Below are positions 16,183-24,029 of a stretch of DNA of 59,084 bases, one piece after another. Below the pieces are notes generated by a model. The model had not been told where the DNA came from. It worked only from the letters and a program-made list of their open reading frames with translations, and made no database searches. The stretch lies in NCBI GenBank assembly GCA_945897825.1, contig CAMDGX010000019.1, positions 1-59,084 on the forward strand, in the 5' to 3' direction. Every line of letters begins with the position of its first letter. The stretch's first letter is position 1. The translations under genes and the position numbers were made by a program. This DNA comes from Asaia bogorensis. Lineage in GTDB: Bacteria > Pseudomonadota > Alphaproteobacteria > Acetobacterales > Acetobacteraceae.

Positions 16183-17408
16183 GCTTCGGGTGCCGTGAAG
16201 ATGAACCGGAACTGCGCCGCAGGATCGCCGAGCGGCTTCGTGCCGTCCCGACGCACCTGATAGACGCTGACGGTCCGGCTCCTGATGTCGCCGTCGGCGT
16301 CGAACTCGACCATGCCCTGCAGCGTCTTGGCCCGCACCGACTCGAGTGCGTCGCGCAGAGCGTCGCGGGTGACCGACTTGCCGGTGGCGGCGACACTGCG
16401 CGCGGCCTCGATGATCGCCTCGGCCGCGCTGTGGGCGGTGATGCTGTAGGTGTCCGGCGGGCTCTTGAACCTGGCGACGTAGGTCCGGGACCAGGCGGCG
16501 ACCGCCGGGTCGGCCGACAGATCCGGGCTGGCCTGGGTGGCATACCAGCCCTCGGCCGCCGGAAAGCCCGCAGTGGACAGGAAATCGGCATCCATGATCC
16601 CGTCGCCGCTGCCCTTGATCACCGAGGGAATGATGTCGTGGGCCTGGCGGGCGAGTGCTGCACCGGCCGCGGCGATGCCGCCATAGTACAGCGACTGGGC
16701 GCCGAGCGACCTGATCCTGGCGAGAACCGCGCCGTGGTCGGCGGATTTCGGATCGAGCCGGTCGCGGCCCAGCAGCTGGAGGCCCTTCTTCCTGGCCTGC
16801 GCCTCGAAGCTGTCCGCGATGCCGACGCCGAAGGTGCCGCCGTCGTCCAGCACGAACACCGATTTCACCGCCAGCACCTCGGCGTAGAAATTGGCCATGT
16901 TGACGCCCTGGAACGCGTCGGTGGTGACGGTGCGGAAGAACACCACCTTGCCCTTCGGCCGGTAGTCGCCAGCGCGCTTCGGATCGGTCAGGTCCGCGCT
17001 GGTGGCCGAAGGCGAGATGATCGGCAGGTTGCCCTCCGACAGGATCGGCAGCATCGGCCTGGCCACGCTCGACATCATCGGCCCGATCGCCGCCAGGATC
17101 GCGCGGTCGGCCACCATGCGGCGCGCATTGGCGGCCCCCTGCGCCGGGTCGTACTGCCCGGCGGCCGCGGTCGCGTCGTCGAAGCGCTCGGTGCGGAAGA
17201 CATGGCCCCTCACCGCCTTCCTGCGGTTGGCCGCGTCGAAGGCCAGCAGCGCGCCATTGGCCATGCGCTGCGCCACGCCCGCGTCGGCGCCGGTGAACGA
17301 GAGGGCCAGGCCGATCTTGATGGTCCGGTCCCTGCCCTGCGCCCTGGCGTCGTGGCCGAACGGGATGGCGGCGAGGCCGGCCATGACGGCGGAGCGGCGT
17401 GTCAGCAT
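16179..17408 (-). CDS. Branched-chain-amino-acid-type ABC substrate-binding protein (LivJ-like)
   Basis: The 409-residue protein has a signal peptide ending near 'HDARAQG' and a periplasmic-binding fold of the Leu/Ile/Val type. Typical segments are 'IKIGLALSFTGADAG', 'ILAAIGPMMSSVARPM' and 'DTYSITAHSAAEAI'. AGGGAGA precedes the ATG at 17406-17408. No livH, livM, livG or livF homologue is nearby, so it either shares a distant permease or acts as a sensor-type receptor. It is followed without a gap by a phosphatase-like gene. The ligand could be an amino acid, amide, urea or an aromatic acid. It reads divergently from the Uup-like gene across 155 bases. Confidence 0.88.
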   Translation of the reverse strand: MLTRRSAVMAGLAAIPFGHDARAQGRDRTIKIGLALSFTGADAGVAQRMANGALLAFDAANRRKAVRGHVFRTERFDDATAAAGQYDPAQGAANARRMVADRAILAAIGPMMSSVARPMLPILSEGNLPIISPSATSADLTDPKRAGDYRPKGKVVFFRTVTTDAFQGVNMANFYAEVLAVKSVFVLDDGGTFGVGIADSFEAQARKKGLQLLGRDRLDPKSADHGAVLARIRSLGAQSLYYGGIAAAGAALARQAHDIIPSVIKGSGDGIMDADFLSTAGFPAAEGWYATQASPDLSADPAVAAWSRTYVARFKSPPDTYSITAHSAAEAIIEAARSVAATGKSVTRDALRDALESVRAKTLQGMVEFDADGDIRSRTVSVYQVRRDGTKPLGDPAAQFRFIFTAPEA

Positions 17409-17563
17409 GACACTCTCCCTGGGGCGTAATTTCCTGCGGGGTGATGCGGGACCGGGCATGTCGAATTCCAGACACCACAACAGCTCAACCCTGCCGCGCA
17501 TTGCGTGCACGCGCAAGCGCTGTCGTGCAGTGCGCGCGCGCCGGCACATGCTAGAAGCCGCGC

Positions 17564-19387
17564 ATGGCGCCCCCCCTGCTGTTCCTCTCCGACATCTTCC
17601 TCACACTTGGAACCACGCCGCTGCTGCGTGGCGCCGAGATATCCGTGGCGCCCGGCGATCGGCTGTGCCTGGTCGGCCGCAACGGCTCCGGCAAGTCGAC
17701 ACTGCTGAAGATCGCCGCCGGGCAGATCGCGCCCGATGCCGGCACGCGCTTCGTCCAGCCCGGCGCCACCGTCCGCTACCTGCCGCAGGAGCCGGACCTC
17801 GCGGGCTTCGAGACCACGCTCGACTACGCCATGGCCGGGCTCGGACCGGGCGACGACCCGCACCGGGCGCGCACCCTGCTGGAGGCGCTGGGCCTGACCG
17901 GCGAGGAACATCCCTCGCGGCTGTCCGGCGGCGAGGCGCGGCGCGCGGCGCTGGCCCGCGTGCTGGCGCCCTCGCCCGACATCCTGCTGCTGGACGAGCC
18001 GACCAACCATCTCGACCTGCCGGCCATCGCCTGGCTGGAGGCGGAGCTGTCGTCGCTGCGCTCGGCGATGGTGCTGATCAGCCATGACCGGCGGCTGCTG
18101 GAATCGCTGTCGCGCGGCATCGTCTGGCTCGACCGCGGCGCGGCACGGCGGCTCGACCGCGGCTTCGCGCATTTCGAAGGCTGGCGGGACGAGACGCTGG
18201 AGCAGGAGGCGAAGGAGCGCCACAAGCTCGACCGCAAGCTGGTGATGGAGGAGGACTGGCTGCGCTACGGCGTGACCGCCCGGCGCAAGCGCAACGTGCG
18301 CCGGCTGGGCGACCTGCACGAATTGCGCGCGCGCACCAAGCAGCTGCGCGGCCCGGCCGGCGGGCCGAAGATGGCAGCCACCGAAGGCGAGATCTCCGGC
18401 CGCATGGTGATGGTGGCCGACGACGTGTCAAAATCGTTCGGCGAACGCCCGATCGTGCGCGGCCTGACCACCCGCGTGCTGCGCGGCGACCGGGTCGGGA
18501 TCATCGGCCCGAACGGCGCCGGCAAGACCACGCTGCTGAACCTGCTCACCGGCGCGCTGGAGCCCGATTCAGGCACGGTCAAGCTGGGCGCCGCACTCCA
18601 GATGGTAACGTTGGACCAGCGCCGCGACAGCCTCGACCCCGACGCCACCCTGGCCGACACGCTGACCGGCGCCAACGGCCGCCGCGGCGGCGACCAGGTG
18701 ATCGTCAACGGCCAGGCGCGGCACGTGATCGGCTACATGAAGGACTTCCTGTTCCCGCCCGAGCAGGCGCGCACCCCGGTCGGCGTGCTGTCCGGCGGCG
18801 AGCGCGGGCGGCTGGCGCTGGCCGTCGCGCTGGCCAAGCCCGGCAACCTGCTGGTGCTGGACGAGCCGACCAACGACCTCGACCTCGAGACCCTGGAACT
18901 GCTGCAGGAACTGCTGGCCGACTACCCCGGCACCGTGCTGCTGGTCAGCCACGACCGCGACTTCATCGACCGCGTCTGCACCAACGTGCTGGTGGCCGAG
19001 GGCGACGGCACCTGGCAGGACTATGCCGGCGGCTGGTCGGACATGCTGGCGCAGCGCGGCGCGCCACCATGGCTCCCCGTGGGCGCCGCGCCCTCGCGCG
19101 AATCGGCCAAGCCGAAAGCCGCTGGACAGGCGCCGTCGCCTCAGGTCGCACGGAAACTCAGCTTCAAGGACAAGCACGCGCTGGAGCAGCTGCCCGCGCA
19201 GATGGAGAAGCTTCAGGCCGAGATCGCGCGGCTCCAGGCGAAGCTTGCCGACCCCGACCTCTACCGGCGCGATCCCACCGCCTTCCGCAAGACCAACGAC
19301 GCCCTCACCGCCGCCGCCGCCACGCTGGCGGCGGCGGAGGAGCGCTGGCTCGAACTGGAAATGCTGCGGGAGTCGCTCGAAGGATAG
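17564..19387 (+). CDS. uup: ABC-F family ATPase, Uup-like
   Basis: The 607-residue soluble protein has two ABC cassettes: Walker A at 38-46 (GRNGSGKST) with signature LSGGEARR, and a second Walker A (GPNGAGKTT) near 311 with LSGGERGR. They are joined by the ABC-F linker. An acidic or basic insert and a C-terminal coiled coil (about 530-600, 'LEQLPAQMEKLQAEIARLQ') follow, which is the feature that separates Uup from EttA. No membrane helices are present. Such proteins act on ribosomes or on branched DNA intermediates; Uup deletion in E. coli affects transposon precise excision. The gene is monocistronic and ends 4 bases before the convergent rhodanese gene. Confidence 0.93.
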   Translation: MAPPLLFLSDIFLTLGTTPLLRGAEISVAPGDRLCLVGRNGSGKSTLLKIAAGQIAPDAGTRFVQPGATVRYLPQEPDLAGFETTLDYAMAGLGPGDDPHRARTLLEALGLTGEEHPSRLSGGEARRAALARVLAPSPDILLLDEPTNHLDLPAIAWLEAELSSLRSAMVLISHDRRLLESLSRGIVWLDRGAARRLDRGFAHFEGWRDETLEQEAKERHKLDRKLVMEEDWLRYGVTARRKRNVRRLGDLHELRARTKQLRGPAGGPKMAATEGEISGRMVMVADDVSKSFGERPIVRGLTTRVLRGDRVGIIGPNGAGKTTLLNLLTGALEPDSGTVKLGAALQMVTLDQRRDSLDPDATLADTLTGANGRRGGDQVIVNGQARHVIGYMKDFLFPPEQARTPVGVLSGGERGRLALAVALAKPGNLLVLDEPTNDLDLETLELLQELLADYPGTVLLVSHDRDFIDRVCTNVLVAEGDGTWQDYAGGWSDMLAQRGAPPWLPVGAAPSRESAKPKAAGQAPSPQVARKLSFKDKHALEQLPAQMEKLQAEIARLQAKLADPDLYRRDPTAFRKTNDALTAAAATLAAAEERWLELEMLRESLEG

Positions 19388-19391
19388 AGCG

Positions 19392-19763
19392 CTACTTCTC
19401 CACCTCGCCGCCGGCATCCACCCAGCCCTTGAAGCCGCCGAGATTGCGCACGTCGGAAAAACCCATGTCCTTCAGCGTCTTGCCCGCCAGCGCGGAGCGC
19501 CCGCCCGAGGCGCAATAGACGATCACGGTCCGGTCCTTGCGGAATTCCGGGTCATGGCTCGGCATCTCGGAATCGGCCTTGAACTCGATCAGGCCGCGCT
19601 GGGCATGCACCGCGCCCTTGACCTTGCCGTTGGCGACTTCGGTGCCGTCGCGCACATCGACCACCAGCGCACCCTTGGCGATCAGGTCGCGCGCCTCCTG
19701 GGGCGTGACGGTCGGCACGGCGGCGTTGGCGGCGGCAAGCAGTCCCTTGGCGGTGACGGGCAT
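19392..19763 (-). CDS. Rhodanese-like domain protein
   Basis: This 123-residue single-domain rhodanese has 'VVDVRDGTEV' (about 34-43), the active-site cysteine C84 in 'YCASGGRSA' and a terminal 'NLGGFKGWVDAGG', all standard for the fold. AAGGAGG precedes the ATG. It should transfer a sulfane sulfur from a persulfidated donor to cyanide, glutathione or a protein acceptor in the cytoplasm. With the SQR at 34.7 kb and the DUF2892 protein at 8 kb it may contribute to sulfide detoxification. That link is by function only, because the genes are not adjacent. Confidence 0.9.
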   Translation of the reverse strand: MPVTAKGLLAAANAAVPTVTPQEARDLIAKGALVVDVRDGTEVANGKVKGAVHAQRGLIEFKADSEMPSHDPEFRKDRTVIVYCASGGRSALAGKTLKDMGFSDVRNLGGFKGWVDAGGEVEK

Positions 19764-19824
19764 GGCGTTTCCTCCTTGTGGCGTTCGGGCGAATATGGGG
19801 CGGGCAGGCCGCGCGGAAAAGCCG

Positions 19825-20544
19825 CTACCGCCGTACCCGCAGCTTCGAGCCGGCGGCCATGAAGCGGGCGTTGATCATGTCCAGGTCGATCGCCCCGGCC
19901 GGATCGGCCCGGCGCGGCTGGCTGGCCAGCCCCGGCTCGCGGTCGCGCCGCCACAGCTTCAGCAGCCGCTCCAACTCGTCGAGCGGCGCCGCGTGGTCGT
20001 CGGTGCGGATGCAGAGGTCGGGGAAATCCTCCGTGGTGTAAAGGCGCATGGCCGCCGATTGCTGCCCGCGCGCGTCGCCGCCGGCGCGCTGCCCGGCCTG
20101 CATCGCCGCCAGCATCCGCTCCGGCAGCGCCAGCCCGTCCTGCGCCAGGAACGTGCCGAGTGTGTCGCCCACCACCGCCTCGCCCGCCAGCATGTTGCCC
20201 GCCACGCTCACGGACCGGCCGGCCATGTGGCCGCACCACATCACGCAATTGTCGCCAGTCCACGCGGCCGTGCGGCCCTGGCTGTCGATCGCGTGCACCT
20301 GGCGCAGCCCACGCCCCTCGTCGCTCGCGACCGCTCCGCGGATCGCCAGCTCCGGCGAAAGGCCGCGCGCCATCGCGTCGAGAATCGCCGGCCCCAGATA
20401 CCGGTTGGAGAAACTCTGCGAGGCCACGGCGCCGACGCCCGCGCGGATATGCGGCACGCTCGCCCCCACGGCGAAGTTGCAGGTCGCGACGGAACAGGCG
20501 AAGGCGCCCGTCGTGGGATCATGGGTGACGATGGACCAGGTCAT
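19825..20544 (-). CDS. DUF1028 family protein (Ntn-hydrolase-like fold)
   Basis: The 239-residue protein matches DUF1028 throughout. It begins 'MTWSIVTHDPTTGAFACSVAT', cut here by family-typical variation, and contains 'GVGAVASQSFSN', 'DNCVMWCGHMAG' and 'VAGNMLAG'. Members are thought to have an Ntn-hydrolase-like fold and often lie beside amidase or peptide-uptake genes, but no reaction is firmly established. It is flanked by the rhodanese and MobA genes on the same strand, with gaps of about 40-60 bases, and may be transcribed with either. Confidence 0.85.
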   Translation of the reverse strand: MTWSIVTHDPTTGAFACSVATCNFAVGASVPHIRAGVGAVASQSFSNRYLGPAILDAMARGLSPELAIRGAVASDEGRGLRQVHAIDSQGRTAAWTGDNCVMWCGHMAGRSVSVAGNMLAGEAVVGDTLGTFLAQDGLALPERMLAAMQAGQRAGGDARGQQSAAMRLYTTEDFPDLCIRTDDHAAPLDELERLLKLWRRDREPGLASQPRRADPAGAIDLDMINARFMAAGSKLRVRR

Positions 20545-20583
20545 GTCGTGCCTCCGCTGTATTCGGCCATGATGCGCGAAGCG

Positions 20584-21231
20584 TCAGCGCCCGGCCAGCC
20601 GCCGCTCGGCCGCCGCGAGGTCGTCGGGCGTGTTGACGTTGGCAAAGGGATCGCCGCCATCCGCGCCGGACCCGAACGCCACCTCGGCGAGGCCCGCATG
20701 GCGCAGAAACAACTCCACCTTGCGCTCGCCAGCCGCCAAGCGCGCGGCCACAACGTCGGCGAGGGCGGCGCGCCACAGCCCGACGACCGGATGCAGGCGA
20801 CCGCCGGAACTGGCGCACGCGACCGCCGCATCCCCGCGCCCTGCCCGAAGTCGCGCCGCCAGGTCGGGCGGCAGGAACGGCGAATCGGCGGGCACGATGA
20901 GCACATCGTCCGCACCCTGCGCCCGCGCCCAGCGCAGCCCGGCCAGCACGCCAGCCAGCGGCCCAGGATGGTCCGGCACCGGGTCGGCCAGGACAGGCAG
21001 CCCCCAGGCAGCAAAGCGCGCCGGGTCCCCATTCGCGTTCAGCGCGACGCGATCAACCTGCGCTGCGACGCGGCCGAGAACATGGTCCAGCATCGTCCGC
21101 CCAGCCAGTTGGCGAAGCGCCTTGTCCCCACCGCCCAGCCGCAACCCCCGCCCGCCCGCCAGCACCACCGCCGCGAGTGGCGCAGCCGGCCCGGCGCGGG
21201 CATCATCCTGGGGGGAAGCAGAGGAGAGCAT
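20584..21231 (-). CDS. mobA: Molybdenum cofactor guanylyltransferase MobA
   Basis: The 215-residue nucleotidyltransferase has the N-terminal GTP-binding motif 'LAGGRGLRLGGGDKAL' (about 24-39) and a metal-binding aspartate in 'VPADSPFLP', as in MobA. It attaches GMP to molybdopterin to give the guanine dinucleotide cofactor used by DMSO-reductase-type enzymes. The only suitable start is the ATG at 21229-21231, which has no visible ribosome site. It stands 3 bases from the ATG of the divergent SDR gene, so the mRNA may be leaderless or very short-leadered. No molybdoenzyme is in the window. Confidence 0.88.
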   Translation of the reverse strand: MLSSASPQDDARAGPAAPLAAVVLAGGRGLRLGGGDKALRQLAGRTMLDHVLGRVAAQVDRVALNANGDPARFAAWGLPVLADPVPDHPGPLAGVLAGLRWARAQGADDVLIVPADSPFLPPDLAARLRAGRGDAAVACASSGGRLHPVVGLWRAALADVVAARLAAGERKVELFLRHAGLAEVAFGSGADGGDPFANVNTPDDLAAAERRLAGR

Positions 21232-21234
21232 GGC

Positions 21235-21957
21235 ATGAGGTTGCGCGAGAAGGTGGCGCTTGTCACCGGCGGCATCTCGGGCATCGGCGCCGCAGTGGTG
21301 CAACGCTTCCGGGAAGAGGGCGCGACGGTGATCGCCGCCGACATCCAGGCCGAGGACGGCGCGGACACGCTTCACCTGGACGTGGCCGACCCCGCGAGCT
21401 GCAACCGCGCAGTCGCCGCGGTGGTGGCGCGCCATGGTCGGCTGGACATCCTGGTGAACTCGGCCGGCATCGCGCGCGACATCCCCTTCCTGGAAACGCC
21501 GGTCGAAACCTTCGACCAGGTCATCGCGGTGAACCTGCGCGGCACCTTCCTGATCGGCCAGGCCGCCGCGCGGGCCATGTCCGCCGGGGCCGCCATCGTG
21601 AACATCGCCAGCGTCTCCGGCATGCGCGGCAATGTCGGCCGCGCGGCCTATGGCGCCTCGAAGGGCGGCGTGGTGACCCTGTCGCAGGTCATGGCCGCCG
21701 ACCTCGCCCCCCTCGGCATCCGCGTGAACGTGATCTCGCCCGGCCCGATCGAGACGCCGCTGCTGGCACCGATGATGGCCACATCCGGCGCCGCCGAATG
21801 GCGCGCGGCGGTGCCGCTCGGCCGCTTCGGCGCGCCGGAGGACGTCGCGGCGGCCGCCACCTTCCTGTGCAGCGACGAGGCCGGCTATGTCACCGGCCAC
21901 GTGATGGCCGTCGATGGCGGGTTCCTCGCCGCCGGGCTGCGCAGGCCGCGCAATTGA
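21235..21957 (+). CDS. SDR family oxidoreductase
   Basis: The 240-residue classical short-chain dehydrogenase has the cofactor motif 'TGGISGIG', 'VNSAGIA' in place of NNAG, catalytic YxxxK in 'AAYGASKGG', and 'PGPIETPLL' followed by the C-terminal 'VDGG'. An acidic residue after beta-2 ('AADIQAEDG') suggests preference for NAD(H). The substrate is not clear; it may be a sugar, a 3-hydroxyacyl compound or another alcohol. Its ATG lies 3 bases from the mobA start on the other strand, and AGGAGAG in the mobA 5' end serves as its ribosome site. The stop overlaps the TTG start of the next gene. Confidence 0.9.
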   Translation: MRLREKVALVTGGISGIGAAVVQRFREEGATVIAADIQAEDGADTLHLDVADPASCNRAVAAVVARHGRLDILVNSAGIARDIPFLETPVETFDQVIAVNLRGTFLIGQAAARAMSAGAAIVNIASVSGMRGNVGRAAYGASKGGVVTLSQVMAADLAPLGIRVNVISPGPIETPLLAPMMATSGAAEWRAAVPLGRFGAPEDVAAAATFLCSDEAGYVTGHVMAVDGGFLAAGLRRPRN

Positions 21958-22499
21958 GCCCGCGCATCCACATCACCGGCGCCTCGGGCAGCGGCGTGAC
22001 CACCCTGGGCGCCGGACTGGCCGCGGCGCTGCGGGTGCCGTGGCACGACACGGACAGCTACTTCTGGGTCGCCACCGAACCGCCCTTCACCACCCCCCGC
22101 CCAATGCCCGAACGGCTGGAGCGCCTGGCGCGCGCGCTGGACGACGAGATCGGCTGGGTGCTGTCCGGCTCCCTCGACGGCTGGGGCGACGCGCTGATCC
22201 CGCGGCTCGGCGGCGACATCTTCCTGCGCCTGCCGCTCGAGACACGCATGGCGCGGCTGCGGGCGCGCGAGGCAACGCGGTTCGGCGCGCGCATTGCCCC
22301 GGGCGGCGACATGCACGCCAGCAGCCAGGAATTCCTCGCCTGGGCCGCCAGCTACGACACCGCCGGCACCGACCAGCGCAGCCTCGCGCGCCACGATGCC
22401 TGGCTCGCCGCCCTGCCCTGCCCCGTGCTGCGCCTCGACGCCGCATTGCCCGCGCCCGAGGTGCTGGCGCAAGCGGTGGCCTGGGCGAAAGGCCGCTGA
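21954..22499 (+). CDS. P-loop nucleotide kinase-like protein
   Basis: This 181-residue protein opens with 'RIHITGASGSGVTTLG', a P-loop in which the usual GKT/S lysine is replaced by valine (GASGSGVTT). It then continues with 'PWHDTDSYFW' and 'GWVLSGSLDGWGD', as in small adenylate-kinase-like proteins of the AAA_18/shikimate-kinase type. No ATG fits. The TTG at 21954-21956 overlaps the SDR stop (TTGA) and gives a natural N-terminus. The lysine loss makes catalysis uncertain, though close relatives annotated as kinases share it. Its role is unknown, possibly phosphorylation of a small molecule. Confidence 0.72.
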   Translation: MSPRIHITGASGSGVTTLGAGLAAALRVPWHDTDSYFWVATEPPFTTPRPMPERLERLARALDDEIGWVLSGSLDGWGDALIPRLGGDIFLRLPLETRMARLRAREATRFGARIAPGGDMHASSQEFLAWAASYDTAGTDQRSLARHDAWLAALPCPVLRLDAALPAPEVLAQAVAWAKGR

Positions 22500-22503
22500 A
22501 CCC

Positions 22504-23277
22504 TCAGCCCTTCTTCTTGCTCGCCAGGAAATGCGCCATCCGCGCCCCCGGCTCCGGCGTCGTCCACGCCTCGGCGAAGGCGTCGATGCCGGCGGCGATG
22601 GCCCCGGCCATGCCGCGCTCCTCCCACTCCCCGATCAGCCGCTTCTGCAATGCCAGCGCATGCGGCGCGCCGGCCAGCAGGTCGTCCAGCACCCGGCCAA
22701 TGGCGGCATCGAGCTCGGCCGTCGGCACCACCTCCTCCACCATCCCCCACGCCAAGGCCTTGTCGGCCCCAAAGGTCTCGCCCGTCATCAATATCCGCCG
22801 CGTCCGCCCCCAGCCGATCAGCGACGGCAGCAACGCGGCCTCAATCACGCTGGGAATGCCCACCCGCACCTCCGGCATGCCCATCACCGCATCCGCGCTG
22901 GCAATGCGCATGTCGCACGCCGCCGCGATCTCCAGCCCCCCGCCGAGGCAGTAGCCCTGCATCCGCGCCACCACCGGCACCGGCAGCGCCCGGATGGCAC
23001 CGCAGACATTGTGCAGCTGGGTGATGAAGTCCCGCGCGGTGCGCGGGTTCAGCCCCGCCATCTCGCGAATATCCGCCCCCCCGATCAGCGCCCGCCCGCC
23101 AGCACCTTCCAGCACCACGGCGCGCAGGGACGTATCGGCGGCCAGGGCACGGAAAGCCGCCTCCAGCTCCGCCGACAGCGCCGAGTTCAGCACGTTCAGC
23201 TTGGCCTGGTTGTCCACCACCACGCGGGCCACGCGCCCTTCGGCCCGCTCCTCGAAATTCGTCACGATCCTGGCCAT
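22504..23277 (-). CDS. Enoyl-CoA hydratase/isomerase family protein
   Basis: The 257-residue crotonase-fold protein contains the oxyanion-hole segments 'ALIGGADIREM' and 'YCLGGGLEIAAACD'. The two glutamates used for hydration are present (in GGGLE and in MPE near residue 135). The reaction would be addition of water to a trans-2-enoyl-CoA. The ATG at 23275-23277 is preferred over one 39 bases upstream because the family usually begins close to 'VRVEGRVARVVV'-like text. It ends 4 bases from the convergent kinase-like gene and is divergent from msrA. Confidence 0.86.
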   Translation of the reverse strand: MARIVTNFEERAEGRVARVVVDNQAKLNVLNSALSAELEAAFRALAADTSLRAVVLEGAGGRALIGGADIREMAGLNPRTARDFITQLHNVCGAIRALPVPVVARMQGYCLGGGLEIAAACDMRIASADAVMGMPEVRVGIPSVIEAALLPSLIGWGRTRRILMTGETFGADKALAWGMVEEVVPTAELDAAIGRVLDDLLAGAPHALALQKRLIGEWEERGMAGAIAAGIDAFAEAWTTPEPGARMAHFLASKKKG

Positions 23278-23347
23278 GCGGCGTCTTCCCCCCAACTGGA
23301 CAATGCTTGCGAGCATGCCAACCTATGGGACTTCACAGGAGGACGCG

Positions 23348-23893
23348 ATGCCCCAACAACTCGCCACCCTTGGAGGCGGCTGCTTCTGGTGCCTGGAGGC
23401 CGTCTATCTCGGCATGCGCGGCGTGAGCGCCGTCATGAGCGGCTATGCCGGCGGCCACGTGGACAACCCCAGCTACGAGGCGGTCTGCGCCAAAACCACC
23501 GGCCATGCCGAAGTGGTCCAGATCACCTTCGACCCCGCCGAGGCCAGCTACGAAGACCTGCTGCGCGTGTTCTTCACCATCCATGACCCCACCACCAAGG
23601 ACCGCCAGGGCCACGACGTCGGCCCGCAATACCGCTCCATCATCCTCACCCACGACGAAGCCCAACGCGCCGCCGCGGAGCGCATGATCGCCGAGATCGG
23701 CAAGGCCGGCATCTGGGAAGGCCCGATCGTCACCGAGATCGTGCCGTTGGAAAAATTCTGGCCAGCCGAGGAGGAGCACCACAACTACTTCGCCCGCAAC
23801 CCCTGGTCCGGCTACTGCCGCGCCGTTGTGGCGCCCAAGGTATTGAAATTCCGCAAGACCTTCGCGGATCGGATGAAGCCGGCGGCGGCGTGA
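23348..23893 (+). CDS. msrA: Peptide methionine sulfoxide reductase MsrA
   Basis: The 181-residue protein is a typical MsrA. The catalytic motif 'GGCFWC' is at 10-15 (C12 nucleophile), followed by 'SGYAGG', 'TGHAEVVQI' and the 'DPTTKDRQGHDVGPQYRS' segment that binds methionine sulfoxide, and a C-terminal resolving cysteine in 'WSGYCRAVV'. It reduces the S-epimer of methionine sulfoxide using thioredoxin, in the cytoplasm. It is a single gene, and repeat copy 3 begins 13 bases after its stop. Confidence 0.95.
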   Translation: MPQQLATLGGGCFWCLEAVYLGMRGVSAVMSGYAGGHVDNPSYEAVCAKTTGHAEVVQITFDPAEASYEDLLRVFFTIHDPTTKDRQGHDVGPQYRSIILTHDEAQRAAAERMIAEIGKAGIWEGPIVTEIVPLEKFWPAEEEHHNYFARNPWSGYCRAVVAPKVLKFRKTFADRMKPAAA

Positions 23894-23906
23894 AGCAAGC
23901 AAGAAT

Positions 23907-24023
23907 CTTCTTTTTCTGAAGAAAAAGAAGCAAAAAGACTTTCATCCATTGGCACCGGGAGGACCATCAACTCCCGGTGCCATGTGGAGAAAGTTTTTTG
24001 GTTCTTTTTTTCAAAAAAGAACC
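23907..24023. repeat. Compound palindromic repeat, copy 3
   Basis: Element A is at 23907-23917 / 23920-23930 and element C at 24000-24010 / 24013-24023, both unchanged from the other copies. The core is a perfect GC-rich hairpin, TGGCACCGGGAG (23950-23961) with CTCCCGGTGCCA (23971-23982) and a 9-base loop. T6 and T7 runs follow on the top strand and T5 runs on the bottom strand. It fills the gap between the convergent msrA and CoA-transferase stops (13 and 6 bases away). Confidence 0.9.
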
Positions 24024-24029
24024 TCTTCC

